From: Aegilops tauschii subsp. strangulata | Taxonomy: Eukaryota > Streptophyta > Magnoliopsida > Poales > Poaceae | Direction of reading: 5' to 3' | DNA length: 64,000 nt | NCBI RefSeq assembly: GCF_002575655.3 | Contig: NC_053039.3 | Location: 371,977,633 to 372,041,632, forward strand | In this document: positions 45,966-56,931 of the stretch, piece after piece | Layout of the letters: the number at the start of each line of letters is the position of its first letter | How positions within the stretch are numbered: the stretch's first letter is position 1 | Notes under the pieces: model-generated | Told to the model about the DNA's origin: nothing | What the model saw: the letters and a program-made list of their open reading frames with translations, nothing else | Databases searched by the model: none | Position numbers and translations under genes: made by a program

Positions 45966-46796
45966 CTAAGCTAGGGCAGGGTACCCGAGGATGGCGTTGT
46001 ACAGGAGGCCGATGCGGGCAATGTCGAAGTCGATAAGCTTGGTGCGGTAGTTGTCGCGGGTGCCGAAGGTCACGGGAAGGCGGATCTGCCCTAGGGGGCT
46101 GGTGGAGCCGCTGCCGACTCCGGAGAAGGGCTTGGTGGGACGGAGCTGTTCATGCGGTACGTGAAGCAAGCTGAAGGCCTCCACGGAGAGCACATTAAGG
46201 ACGGCTCCGCCGTCGATGAGGGTCTTGGTGACGGCTACGTTGCAGATGGTGGGCGTGCAAAGCATTGGGAGCACGCCCGAGCTGGCAGTGGTGACAGGGT
46301 GATCCCCTGAGTCGAAGGTGATGTCGGCCTTGGGTGCCGCCCACCCTGGAGGGGCCCCCCTGCTGCGTGGAGGCGGCGCCGATCTGGCGAAAGAACTGCT
46401 TGACATGGCGGCCTGAAGGCGGCGCCTGCGAGCCGCTGAGGATGGCCGCGACGGCGACAGGTGCGGGCGCGAAGTGCGCAACGAAAAGGTCGCGCAGATC
46501 TTCCCAAGAAGCCATAGAGGATTCTGGCAGGTTGAGCAGCCAGGCCCGCGGCGCGCCAGCGAGGGCCATTGGGAACCAGTTTGCCATGGCCTTGTTGTCG
46601 CCTCCAGCTTCCAGGACGGCCTCCTCGTACGCCAGTAGGAAGGCCGACAGATCCGCCGCGCCGTTGTAGCGTGGCGGCATCTCCGGCTTGAACTTGGGCA
46701 GCCACTGCACCCGCCGCAAGGGGGGGTAAAGGCCCTGAGCCCCCTGGCGCCGTCGCGGGCGTCCGTTAGCCCAGCTGGAGGAGTAACGCCGGCCAT
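45966..46796 (-). pseudogene. gag-protease region of element F, shortened and frameshifted
   Basis: ATG at 46796 starts MAGVTPPAGLTDARDGARGL. Gag helices then read in a second frame (FLLAYEEAVLEAGGDNKAMA, AWLLNLPESSMASWEDLRDL at about 46640-46490). After Gag the reading returns to the first frame, for the protease: the active-site motif LIDGGAVLNVLS (about 46230-46195, the G-G variant usual in grass Tat elements) and LLYNAILGYPALA at the end. No CCHC zinc knuckle is visible, and Gag passes abruptly into the pre-protease region, suggesting an internal deletion. The frame continues past TAG at 45968-45966 into pol. Confidence 0.8.
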
Positions 46797-46845
46797 GGGG
46801 ACACAATGGGGAGGCGGTGCCGGCGGAGAGGCGAACTTCCGCGCA

Positions 46846-46863
46846 CCCCTACCTGGCGCGCCA
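46846..46863 (-). promoter_or_regulatory. primer-binding site of element F
   Basis: TGGCGCGCCAGGTAGGGG on the minus strand, two bases inside the 5' LTR. Element G has TGGCATGCCAGGTAGGGG at the same place. The primer tRNA is not assigned. Confidence 0.65.
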
Positions 46864-46865
46864 AA

Positions 46866-47769
46866 TGTCGGATTACGGGTTCCGACAAAACCCTTGAGGT
46901 TCGAACTCTGGGGTGTGCACGAAGATCTCTCTCCCCCTAGCTCACACTCTCGCCACAATCTCAAGGCCTAGCTTGCCGAACCCACGGAACAAGGGACACA
47001 AGAGTTTATACTAGTTCGGGCCACCGTTGAGGTGTAATACCCTACTCCAGTGTGGTGGGGTGGATTGCCTTGTAGGCTGGGGATGAACAAGTACAAGGGA
47101 TGAACAACCTCCTGAGGAGAGGCGTTCTCGAGCTCTATGAGCTTGTGAGGGTGGTCTTGGTGGAATGGATCTGGTCCAAGATCAGGTGCCTCCTATGGTG
47201 GTGGCTAGTCCTATTTATAGAGGCCCTGGTCCTCTTCCCAAATGTTTAGGCGGGAAGGGATCCCACAACGACCAATTTGAAGGGGGGGACAGCTAGTACA
47301 TGCTATCCTGACAAAAGGTGGTCTTCGCCTGCCAAAGGCTCTGGTGGTGACGACGTCGTGGGCTCTGCGATGACCTCCGTCCCGCTGTCCTACTGGTCTT
47401 GGTCTCGTTGCACCAATATGGAATCTTTGCCTGATGCCTCGGGACTCCTCGCCTACACCTGCCCCTTTAGCACCAAAGAGGCAACCGGTACTCTACGCCC
47501 ACTGGCGCCCGCCTGGCCTTGGTCGTCATGGCTCACGTCACGGAAACCTCGCGAGGTGTCCCTCGCCTTGATCTCTCCGCTCCTCGCGAGCCAGCCTAGT
47601 GAGGCCGCCCCTGAGGAGGTCTTGCATCATCCGCCTCGCAAGGCTTGGCCCCTCGCGAGGGTCTTGAGTGTTTGCTGATGAAGATGGGACGTACCAGGCC
47701 ACTAGTGGAGTCACGCCGTGGGCCGCAGGCAGGCAAGTCTGGGGACCCCCGTTCCCAGGACGCCCGACA
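46866..47769 (-). mobile_element. 5' LTR of element F
   Basis: 904 bp, with the same ends as the left LTR. Early visible differences include GGCAAAAACCC versus GACAAAACCC, and a few scattered substitutions. Confidence 0.92.
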
Positions 47770-49032
47770 ATTACTCCGTTCTTTTGAACTTAATACTCTA
47801 GATGCATGCTGGATAGCGGTCGATGTGTGGAGTAATAGTAGTATATGAAGGCAAGAGTCGGTCTACTTGACACGGACGTGATGCCTATATTCATAATCAT
47901 TGCCTTGGATATCGTCATAACATTGCGCTTTTCTCTCAATTGCTCGACAGTAATTTTATCACCCACGGTATTATTTTCTTTTAAGAGAGAAGCCTCTAAT
48001 GAAACCTATGGCCCCCGGGTCTATTTTGCATCATATATTTTCAGATCTATAAACCAAAAACCCCAGCTGCAATTTATTTGTTTTTACTTTGTTTTACGTT
48101 TTAGTAATCTTTTCTATCTATCTCTATCAGATCTCATCCTTGCATGTGGCCGTGAAGGGACTGCCAACCCCTTTATCGCGTTGGGTGCAAGTGTTTGATT
48201 GTTTGTGCAGGTGCATAGATTGGAGACTTGCTTGTACCTCCTGCTGGATTGATATCTTGGTTCTCAAACTGAGGGAAATACTTATCTCTACTTTGTTGCA
48301 TCACCCTTCCCTCTTCAAGGGAAAAATCAACGCAAGCACAAGAAGTAGCAGTGCTCAATCCCAGTGACAGAAGGGGACATGACATGTATGTATCGTTGCT
48401 ATTAAGGGTAAAAACACAGGGTTTATTCATACGTGAGTTTATCTTGTCTACATCATGTCATCTTGCTTAAGGAGTTACTCCGTTCTTTATGAACTTAATA
48501 CTCTAGATGCATGCTGGATAGCAGTCGATGTGTGGAGTAATAGTAATAGATGCAGGGAGGAGTCAGTCTATTTGTCTCGGACGTGATGCCTATGTATGAT
48601 CATTGCCTTGGATATCGTCATAATTATTTGTTTTTCTATCAATTGCCCAACAGTAATTTGTTTACCCACCGTACGCTATTTTCTTGAGGGGAGCCTATAG
48701 TGAAAACTATGGCCCCTGGGTCTATCTTTTATCATATATTAAAACCAAAAATACATTGCTATGTTTTTATTTTATTTTGTATTGTTGTCTGATCTATCTA
48801 TCAAACACCATACAAATTAATCTTGCTCATAACCGTTAAGGGATCGACAACCCCTTGTTCGCGTTGGGTTGCAAGGATTTGTTGTTTATGTGCAGGTGCT
48901 GCTAACAAGGTGTTTCTTGGTTCTCCTACTGGATTGCTAACCTTGGTTCTTAACTGAGAGAAATACTTATCTCTACTGTGCTGCATCATCCTCCCCTCTT
49001 CAAGGAAATCCCAATGCAGTTCACAAGTAGCA

Positions 49033-49640
49033 CGTATTGTGTAGGAAAACGGGTTGGCCTGATGTCTGGGACAGAGTGCAGGACATCCAAGCGAGACTGG
49101 ATAAGCACATCCTATGTATAGACATCCGGGCCGGTATCCGGGTAATGGTCGGAAAATCCAAGCAAGAGCCCACATGACTCGGGCGATGACCAAACAATCC
49201 GAGCAAGTGTACGAACGATCCGGCTCCAGGGCCACCCTTCGGCTACCTCCACCTAACCTAGCCAAACATTTGAGGACTCTACCCAGATGATCCGCGGAAT
49301 GCCCAAACAAGGTACCAATCGGGATGTTCGGCTTTTAAGAGGAGAAAAGCCATTTTGGCGGTAGGATTTTTGCTTAGGTATTTTTGGAGCTGTGTAAGTG
49401 TAGGATATGCATGTAAAGAAGTTGACTTGAGCAATTCTTCAACAAACCCCTTTGATCCCCTCTTAATAGTGTGGGATCCCTATAACGCAAAATTAATTCT
49501 TTCTTGGTTTTCACCATGCTTGATGATTCCAAAATGTATGATGTTTTTAAAGTTATTTTGTGCCTACACAGTAGGCTCTGAGGAATTTTACCGCGTTCGC
49601 GCACTACCTTTTGTCGATTTTCCCTAGGATACGTATTTTG
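49033..49640. other. unclassified DNA after element E
   Basis: No gene or recognised repeat boundary. The minus-strand open frame at 48801-49310 runs across the LTR edge and is not a gene. Confidence 0.4.
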
Positions 49641-50880
49641 GAGCAAATAATACTATGGAAGAAATCCCAAAAAATGGTGGAATCACGTCAATCAATGTGA
49701 TTATCATGTACCATAAAAAATAAAACACATGGAGGCATTTCTAGCCTGTGCAGCTCATCCAGAGCGCAAGACGACCAACCATACAAGCACATGCGGGCGC
49801 CGCCTCCTCCTGTTCGACTATTTCCACCCTACGTGATCGAATCTGAGGGCAGACATAGTCGCACATCAGAAACACATCCAGAAGGAAGAACCCTAGCCTT
49901 CGGAAGGCATCCGAAGGGGGCATTGGCAAGGAGGAGATTTCCATCTTCACCACCACGTGTAAAGGGGAAGTCGACATCATTCATCTTCACCAACCACCAT
50001 CATAAACATCCATCTCCATCTCGTTGTAATATCGAAACCATAGTGGCTCATCGTGTGTATTACTTGTTCGTATCATTTACGTTTATCATCACCGCTTTCA
50101 TGATGTTTGTTGTCCCTATGTACGAGTAAACCCCATAGTTCTCGGGGATATGGATGAACCTTGGTATGTATAGGAGCTGAAACGTTCATAAGGATATGAG
50201 ATCCTCTTTTGAATTCTTAGTTTAATAATTTCATGAATATTGTGAAGGGGCCCCACTCGGCATTATCGCCGCAAGGCCATGAAGTGTATCACTGTCGTTG
50301 TAAAGGTTAGGAAGTGAAGGTAATTCGAGGTGACGCTAAAAGCCTTTGCCCCTAGCTTTTACAATTGATAGGGGAATTCCAAAAACTCTTAGTGAGGTCG
50401 TGTCCATGGGGCAACGCCTAATTGCTGTAGTTCTAACGTGCAGAGACTACGGTGGTGGCGTGCATGGCACAAAGTCTACCTAGAGTAGAACGTGTTCTGT
50501 ACCCGGCTCCGCCCAGCATAAACGTCAAGAGTGGCCCAAGTATCCAAACGATACTATAACGTCGCATAGGTTGCGTTAGAAACATACCGACGTGAATTCT
50601 TGACTCCCTGAGAATGCCTTACTCTTCCGTTGGTTCCTTTGTTATTTGTCCTACTATTTTTATTTATGTTTATATTATTCACTTTGAGTTCACACTTCAC
50701 CAAAACCAATATTTATTTCTGCCCTCACTTTGCTTTGAGTCTACAATTATTTGCAGCCACAATTATGTAGGACACTACAAGAGACAAAATCCAATTCTTG
50801 TGCTCCATGTGGTGGGATTGATACTTTTACTTTGAAAAGGCTACAACTAAACCCTGTGAATTTGTGTGTGTGTGTGTATT
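49641..50880 (+). mobile_element. possible old degenerate LTR
   Basis: A GC-rich leader-like part (49780-50030, with a CCACGTG core near 49952-49960), a CCATCTCCATCTCGTTGTAAT stretch in pieces, and a 3' part reading AAAGGCTACAACTAAACCC resemble the layout of the C/D-type LTRs (compare AGAGGCTACAATTGATCCCC near 27400). No clean TG...CA pair or duplication was found, so this is tentative. A (TG)n run lies at 50861-50877. Confidence 0.35.
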
Positions 50881-51790
50881 GGTGGGTCTCCATGACCCCT
50901 ACACAATTACGCCAAATTGACTAATATCCTATGTATACACTTAGCAAAACATGATTAAGGGCGTGATTGCACTTTGAGTCTCCCCCTTTTTGTTGTTGAT
51001 GACAATACACATATAGCTCTCACTTGAATGAAAAATGTTAAGCTTATGAGAGAAACCGACTTGTGTGACTTAGACAAGATCCCCCTAGACATGTGCATAA
51101 ATGATCTTGATGTGAAACAAGATGCGCAAGGAAAGAGAAACCCCATCCCCCCTCTCCCTAAATCATGCAACCATTTATAAGCATTTGACTAAATGATATG
51201 TATATCAAATGCATAGGGTTGTGCAGAGTTGAACCAATTAGTACAAGAGGTGTTACCTAATACAAAATTATATATGCATTGCAGCAATATAAACATAAAC
51301 TCCATTATCATCAATAGGTTTTACAATAAGATTCATCACAACTGACATAGTCTCAAACGCGATAATAGCAACACATAGTTCTCATGTCAACAAAGACGAA
51401 TCCAAACAAGACATGGGACTAAGACACACTCCTAAGTTACCTCTCCCCCTTTGTCACTAAGTACCACAAAGGTCGAAGAGAGATTACTGAAGAGATCACT
51501 TCGCATCCTCATCATCGTAGTCGCCGACCACCTTCATGAAGAACTCAGCATAGGCGCTCGTAGTTGACAGGACGTCTCCTCCCATTGAACAAGGATACTG
51601 AAAAGTCTGAAATAAATCTAGGAAAATGCAAGCAGCGATGCCAATTCTAGGCATTGAACTTTAGTGCGTTGGTTCCACCTCAAGAACCATAACCATCTAA
51701 GCTAAGATCAGTTCGCTATTTTGGAGAAGAAAAAAAGAGCTCGATAATTGATTGCAAAAGGACCCAGATAACTAGCTAACGTCCGATCTA
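50881..51790 (-). mobile_element. possible Copia-type remnant
   Basis: Two stretches of CTCCCCCTTT(T/G)T (near 50979 and 51440) read on the minus strand as the A/G-rich AAAGGGGGAG motif frequent in plant Copia elements. Between 51565 and 51490 a minus-strand tail reads SAYAEFFMKVVGDYDDEDAK then stop, as a polyprotein or Gag C-terminus might. No LTR edges are visible. Confidence 0.3.
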
Positions 51791-53219
51791 GGGGAACCCT
51801 CAAACGAGATCCGGCCAGATCTTATTTTTCGCCCGCACGCGACAATAGGTTGTGGCAACGCACTAGAGTCAGTTGGGTTGGCCCACGTACGGGGTTCGTG
51901 TGATGTTTCTTTCGTTGTTTTGTTCCAGTTTTTTTGCTTTTCTCCTATGGTTTTTTTGCTTTTAGTTTTTTCACTCGGTTGTCCAATTTTCAGTGGTTTT
52001 CGTTCATTTTTTCGTTTATGTTTTGGTTCCTTTTTTCCTTTCATTTTTTCATTTTTCTTTTTGTTTTTCTTTTTTCTTTTTCTAAAGGTGGGCAAACCCT
52101 ATTCGGCGCTGCGGGCGCTGGTTAAAGGGCAATTTTCCTAACCGGCGCCTGCGGCCGCGTTAACTGGGCTGGCCCATTTATCTGTATTTTTTTTCAAAAG
52201 AAATGTGTGCGGGATAAGTCGATCCTGAGACCTCCTGTAATAAGGCGCAATGCACTAACCACCCGGCCACACAACATTATATGATATTCTTCATTTTTCG
52301 CATTCTTTTATAACTTCTACATTTTCGTTCCTTTTTTCATTTTTTTATTTTTCCTTATTTTTCAAGTCGATGAAAACACTAAATGTTTTGGACTTATTTT
52401 TCAAATAGATGAACATTTTTTGTGAACTTGATTTTTCAAATTGATGAAATTTTTAAAAAAATCTATCAACTTTTCATTTTTCGATGAACCTTTTCCAAAA
52501 TCTATGAACTTTATTCAAAACCATGAACTCTTTTAGAAAATCGATGAACATTTTTTCAAAATCGACGAAGTGTTTTGCAATTCGATGAACATTTTTTTGC
52601 AGAATTGATGAACTTTTCCTAAATCAATGAACTTTTTTAAATATTTTGAACTTTCTATAAAACCGTTGAACTTTTCTCAAAACTGATGAACTTCTTTCAA
52701 AATTGAATATATATTTTCAAAAACGATGAACTTTTTTCAAAATCAAATAACTATTTTTCAAATTCATGGAAATTCTTTGACTTCGTGATCTCTTTTTTAA
52801 TTCGTGGTTTGTTATTAAATCCGTGAACTTTCAAATTTTCTTCACACTTTTTTTTCAAAAAACATGTTTTTCTAATTTATGTATGTAGTAACTAGCGTGG
52901 TTATACTTCTTAAAATGTTTGCGCCCTAATGAATCAGCATAGTGTGTTTAGTATAGCGTTGGGCAACACGTGCTGGAGGTGGACGGCGTGAGATTGAAAC
53001 CTCATGGGAGCATTATTTTTATGCGGTTTTTTGCGCTATTTAATGAATTTCCGCTGCGCTGCCTGTACTGGAATGGGTCACTTTGAAACCGGCCCAACCA
53101 AGGAACCCGCAGGCGCCAAGTTGCCTAATCGGCGCTGAAGGCGTCGACTAGGGGCTCCCCCTGTGCCCATGCACCGTCACTGCTGGGCCGGCCCATGTAC
53201 ACTTTCACATTTGAGGAAA
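51791..53219. repeat. unclassified repeat with opposed tRNA-like segments and a GATGAAC array
   Basis: Two segments that resemble degenerate tRNA genes face in opposite directions: 52200-52270 (minus, GGCCGGGTGGTTAGTGCATT then GGAGGTCTCAGGATCGA) and about 52930-53005 (plus, TTTAGTATAGCGTTGGGCAA then GAGATTGAAACCTCAT). Each is followed by a (G)GGC(C/T)GGCCCA box and CGCAGGCGCC. Between them, 52330-52870 is a degenerate array of about 25-base units close to TTTTTCAAAATCGATGAAC. No protein gene is seen. It may be a foldback or tRNA-derived repeat. Confidence 0.5.
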
Positions 53220-54395
53220 AAAATAAGAAAAATTAGTAAAAATGGCAAAAAAAGGACAGAAAATTGTGAATTACTTTTTCCCAAATATTTTGAATAAATA
53301 TATCAAGTTGCAAATTGTTCATCAGATTTGAAAAAATTTCACCGGTTTTGAAAAAAATCATCGATTTTAGAGAGATTTTTGTAAAATTCATTGATTTTTA
53401 AAAAAAATTCGCAGATTATAAAAAGGTAATAAATTATGTAAAAAAATATCACGGAACTGAAAATCATTCATCATATTTTTTAAAAATCACAGATTTTGAA
53501 AAAAGTTCAGGAAATTTAAGTACAGAAAAAATCAAATAAGAACAAGAAAAAGAAAAATGCTAAGTGGATCGGACAAGCTTGGAGGCTTCAGGCGCCCGGC
53601 AAAATGCACAGTAATTGGCACCTGAAACGCCAAATAGGATCTACCCCCGCAGTCGATCTACACGAGGTTTCCGTGGTCAATCTTGTCGAGCGTTCGCTCC
53701 AGGGAGCCTCCAGCGCGACCAGCTATTCAGCCTTTTGGCCCAGTAAAAATAGTTATTTTCTGGAAAAAATGCCATACCACTCAAGGGGGGGGGGGGGGGG
53801 GGGGTGCCATGGTTTGCTAAAAAAAATAGGAAAAATGGCCAAAAAGGAAAAAAATATCATGAACTAATTTTTTTCAAGTATTTGGTAAAAAGTTTCAGCG
53901 AATTTGAAAAAAAAGTTTAGCGGTTTGAAAAAAATCATCGGTTTTGCACAGCTTTCTGTACAATTCATTGATTTTTTAAAAAGTTCACCAATTTTTTTAA
54001 AAGGTCATAGATTCTATTAAGAAGTTCACAATACTTAAAAAACTTCATAATTTTTCTAAAAAAAATCACCAATTTTGAAAAAAGTTCACGAAATTTAAGT
54101 ACAGAAAAAACAAATAAGAAAAAGAAAGAAACAACAGCTAAACGGGCCGGACTAGCTTGGAGGCTTCAGGCGCCCGGCAAAATGCACAGTAATGGGCGCC
54201 TGAAATGCCAAATAGGATCTGCCCCCGCAGGCGACCTACAGGAGGTTTCCGAGATCAATCCTGTTGAGCGTTCACTCTAGGGAGCCTCCAGCGCGACCAC
54301 CTATTCGGGCTTTTGGCCCGGTACAAATAAACATTTTTGGGAAAAATGCCATACCACTGAAAGGGGGTGGGGGTGCCATGGTTTGCTAAAAAAAT
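53220..54395 (+). repeat. tandem duplication of a ~0.6-kb unit
   Basis: Two copies, about 53220-53823 and 53824-54395. Each has an AT-rich array of TTTGAAAAAAATCATCGATTT-like units (given in part), then the block GCTTGGAGGCTTCAGGCGCC (53577 and 54153), GGAGCCTCCAGCGCGACCA, and ATGCCATACCACT before a G-rich tract and GTGCCATGGTTTGCTAAAAA. The copies differ by many substitutions and indels, so the duplication is old. The small open frame 53604-53867 lies in a repeat and is not a gene. Confidence 0.8.
53785..53804 (+). repeat. poly-G run of 20
   Basis: Twenty consecutive G in copy 1. Copy 2 has GGGGGTGGGGGT at the matching place. It is likely to be unstable or miscounted in sequencing. Confidence 0.9.
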
Positions 54396-55758
54396 GAAAA
54401 AAGGCCATGGAAAAAACTTACATAAAAAAGGAACATAGGCGTAAATTTACAATTTGTTGTACAGTAAATGTATAAAAAATGTGACATTATAATTTAAAAG
54501 GGTACGATCCTCGAAGATATAAGTTTACCAAGATATATTAGAAAATGGTACGATGGCAACTTGAACGGTGGGAAAATATGGCGAAAATATATGATTGCCA
54601 TGGTAAACTAATTTGCCATGTGTGTTGAAAGAAAAGAGTTGCCAAGTGAGCATTAATTTATTTTAATCCTAACAATTATGAAGATTTGTGGAATTTGTCG
54701 TGTTTAATGGAGTGAAAATGCTATCAATTTGTCTTATGATCTTTCATAAATTTTACATGGTGAATGCAAATGAATTCGCCATGGTTAGCGCAACAAAAAA
54801 TAGCATGTAAAATAGTTTGTTGAATACATAGTACAGGAACATATAAAATAAACATGCCAAGAACATGAAAACTATTGCTATGAATAGTTTATAGCTAATA
54901 CGAAACCTAATTGTACTTGCCATATCAACTATAATTTCACATACTTTCCATCAAAATCTTAACAATTATGTGGCAATTTGTCACGTTTGATGGAATAACA
55001 AGTGTTATCATTTTGCCATGTGATTTTTTATGATTTTTTCATGGCCAATAAAATAAATTTGCCATGGTCAATGCAAAAAATGCCATGTAAAACTAGTTTA
55101 TTGAGCACATAGTACATGAACTTATAAAAGTGAACATGGAAAGAACATGAAAAATATTGCCATGAATAGTTTATAGCTAACAGAAACCCACTTGTAATAG
55201 ACATGTCAACTATAATTTCATTCATTTTCCATCAAAATCTTACAAATTATGAAGATTTACGCAAATCGTCGAGTTTGATGGAATTTTATAAATTTGTCAT
55301 GTGATGAATTTGCCATTGTCAATACAACAAATTTGCCATGGTCAATGCAGAAAAAAATGCCATGTAAATTAGTTTATTCAATACATAGTGCAAGAGCTTA
55401 TAAATTGGATATGACAATAATATGAAAAATATTGCCATGAATAGTTTATAGCTAATAGGAAAGCTAATTGGAATTGCCATGGCACAAACATAGCTAAAAA
55501 CCTGTCCTAATTGAACTCAACAAATGTATTCAGGTAAAAAACATCATGGCAAAAAATGAATACAATAAATTTTCCGTGCTCAATTTTCCGTGTGACCATT
55601 TAAGATTTTGCCATGGTCAATAAAAAATATATTGACATGATCAATGCAATAAATTTGCCATGGTCATTGGAATAAATTGCCGTGTGAATAGTTTGTTGCG
55701 GTATAGTACAAGAACCAAGAAAAAGTGCGGTATAGTACAAGAACCAAGAAAAAGTGAC
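54396..55758. repeat. AT-rich degenerate array with TTGCCATG motifs
   Basis: Many imperfect units carry (T)TTGCCATG(G/T) spaced irregularly. Blocks of about 250 bases recur: TTTATAGCTAATA at 54890, 55168 and 55448, each preceded by GCCATGAATAG or a close variant, and AGTTTATTGA-like segments at 54820, 55100 and 55370. No gene is seen. A motif of the same kind fills 6560-6905. Confidence 0.7.
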
Positions 55759-56634
55759 TGTCGGAATCGGGGCTCCGCGGACCCAACAAGGTTCGAACTC
55801 TTGAGCGTCTACGAAGATCTAGCCTAGCCGCAGCCTCAAGCTCATCTCCTCATGGCTTGACCTCGTCGAATTCGTGCGGGAAGGGGAAGGAGGGGACACA
55901 ACAGTTTACCCTGGTTCGGGTCACCTTGCGGTGTAAGATCCTACTCCTGCTTTGTGCTGGATTGGCCTCACGGGGAGGTTGAGGATGAACCAGTACAGTG
56001 GGTGAGCAGCCTCGCGAGGGCTCGGTGGATGAGAATGGATCGACCCCCTCTCTACGGAGGAGACTAGCCTATCTTTATACTAGGTCCGGTCCTCTTCCCT
56101 CATAACTTAGGCAGGAAGGAATACCACATTGGCCAATTCGAAAGGCGACAAGAAGTACATCTTATCCTGACGAAAGGTGGTCTTCGCCTGCAAAGCTTCT
56201 GGCCATGACGCGGTGGTGGGCTCTGCGATGACATCCGTCCTGCCGAGCTCGTGGTCTCGGTTTCGTTGCACCGGAATGGAAACCTTTGGGGGATCCCTCG
56301 GGAACCCGCGCTTGTCCTTGCCTCCTTCGCACCAAAGAGGAAACTGTCCTCCTCTACGCCCGCTAGCGCTCGCCTGGCCTTGGTCGTCATGGCTCACGTC
56401 ATCACGAGCCTCGTGAGGCGGGTTACCTGCATAATGATCTCCGCTCCTCTGGAGGCAGGCTCGGGCAGCCGCCCCTTAGGAGGTCTTGGCATCATACGCC
56501 TCACGAGGCCGGGGGCCCTCACGAGGGTCTTGCTTGCAGAGTCTTGTAGATGGGCCGCACCGGGCAGTCGATGGGGCCACGCCCTGGGCCGTAGGCAGGC
56601 GAGTCTGGGTACCCTCGATCCCAGAACGCCGACA
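55759..56634 (-). mobile_element. 3' LTR of element G
   Basis: 876 bp, TGTCGGAATCGGGGCTCCGC to CCCAGAACGCCGACA, followed by GTAGCCCCGGGGCCC, the minus-strand polypurine tract. It shares several blocks with the LTRs of F but is clearly a different subfamily. Confidence 0.88.
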
Positions 56635-56931
56635 GTAGCCCCGGGGCCCAAGGCGCGCTCGATTTGGCTTCGAAGCGAAGGCAAGAAGTGAAGGGCGAAG
56701 TGACGTGGGCCCCAATCGCCTACGGGCCAGGCTTGACGCGTGGAGCACAACGGGACGCGGGCGCCTCCACTTCCCCACGTCGCCTCGGCAACTGTCTAGA
56801 CTGACAAAAGACTGGCACCGTTGCGGGGCCATCATTGCTCCACCTCGCCTTCGTCTTCTGCCCTTTCCTTCCCCAGCAAGCTCGCACCTCGCTCGCCGGA
56901 TCCAGCGCCGCCCCGGACTTATTGCGTTGCC

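Larger units (their letters stand above)
39285..47769 (-). mobile_element. complete Tat/Retand-type Gypsy element F with an antisense gene
   Basis: An 8485-bp element with LTRs at 39285-40187 and 46866-47769 and perfect target duplications ATTAC (39280-39284, 47770-47774). Gag, protease, reverse transcriptase, RNase H, a second plant RNase H and integrase lie on the minus strand. Between the end of integrase and the 3' LTR (the left one) sits a gene on the opposite strand. The second RNase H and the antisense gene point to the Tat/Retand lineage. The LTRs look very similar by eye, but pol has stops and frameshifts, so the copy is young but defective or was copied from defective RNA. Confidence 0.92.
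38315..48350 (+). mobile_element. solo LTR E2 inside the 3' LTR of E, itself split by element F
   Basis: It starts TGATACGTCTCC at 38315 and ends AGAAGTAGCA at 48350, flanked by perfect GTGCT duplications (38310-38314, 48351-48355). Without element F and its duplication it is about 1546 bp, an ordinary LTR length for this family, with no internal region. Confidence 0.88.
35826..49032 (+). mobile_element. remnant Gypsy element E (5' LTR piece, 3' internal part, 3' LTR)
   Basis: About 80 bases of mid-LTR (35826-35906, compare 38100-38180) are fused directly to 3' internal sequence, so the gene region has been deleted. The internal remnant runs to a polypurine tract at 37479-37493 (TAAGCTTGGGGATGCT). 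The 3' LTR is 37494-38314 plus 48356-49032 (about 1498 bp), ending ACAAGTAGCA, and is split by solo LTR E2. Element D appears to have inserted into the left LTR piece. No coding sequence remains. Confidence 0.75.

Noticed and set aside
48801..49310. Minus-strand 169-residue open frame
   Set aside because: It runs across the edge of the E LTR into unclassified DNA and has no recognisable domain.
52200..52270. A functional tRNA gene on the minus strand
   Set aside because: The B-box part is degenerate, arms do not close properly by eye, and no normal acceptor stem is visible. Kept only as tRNA-like.
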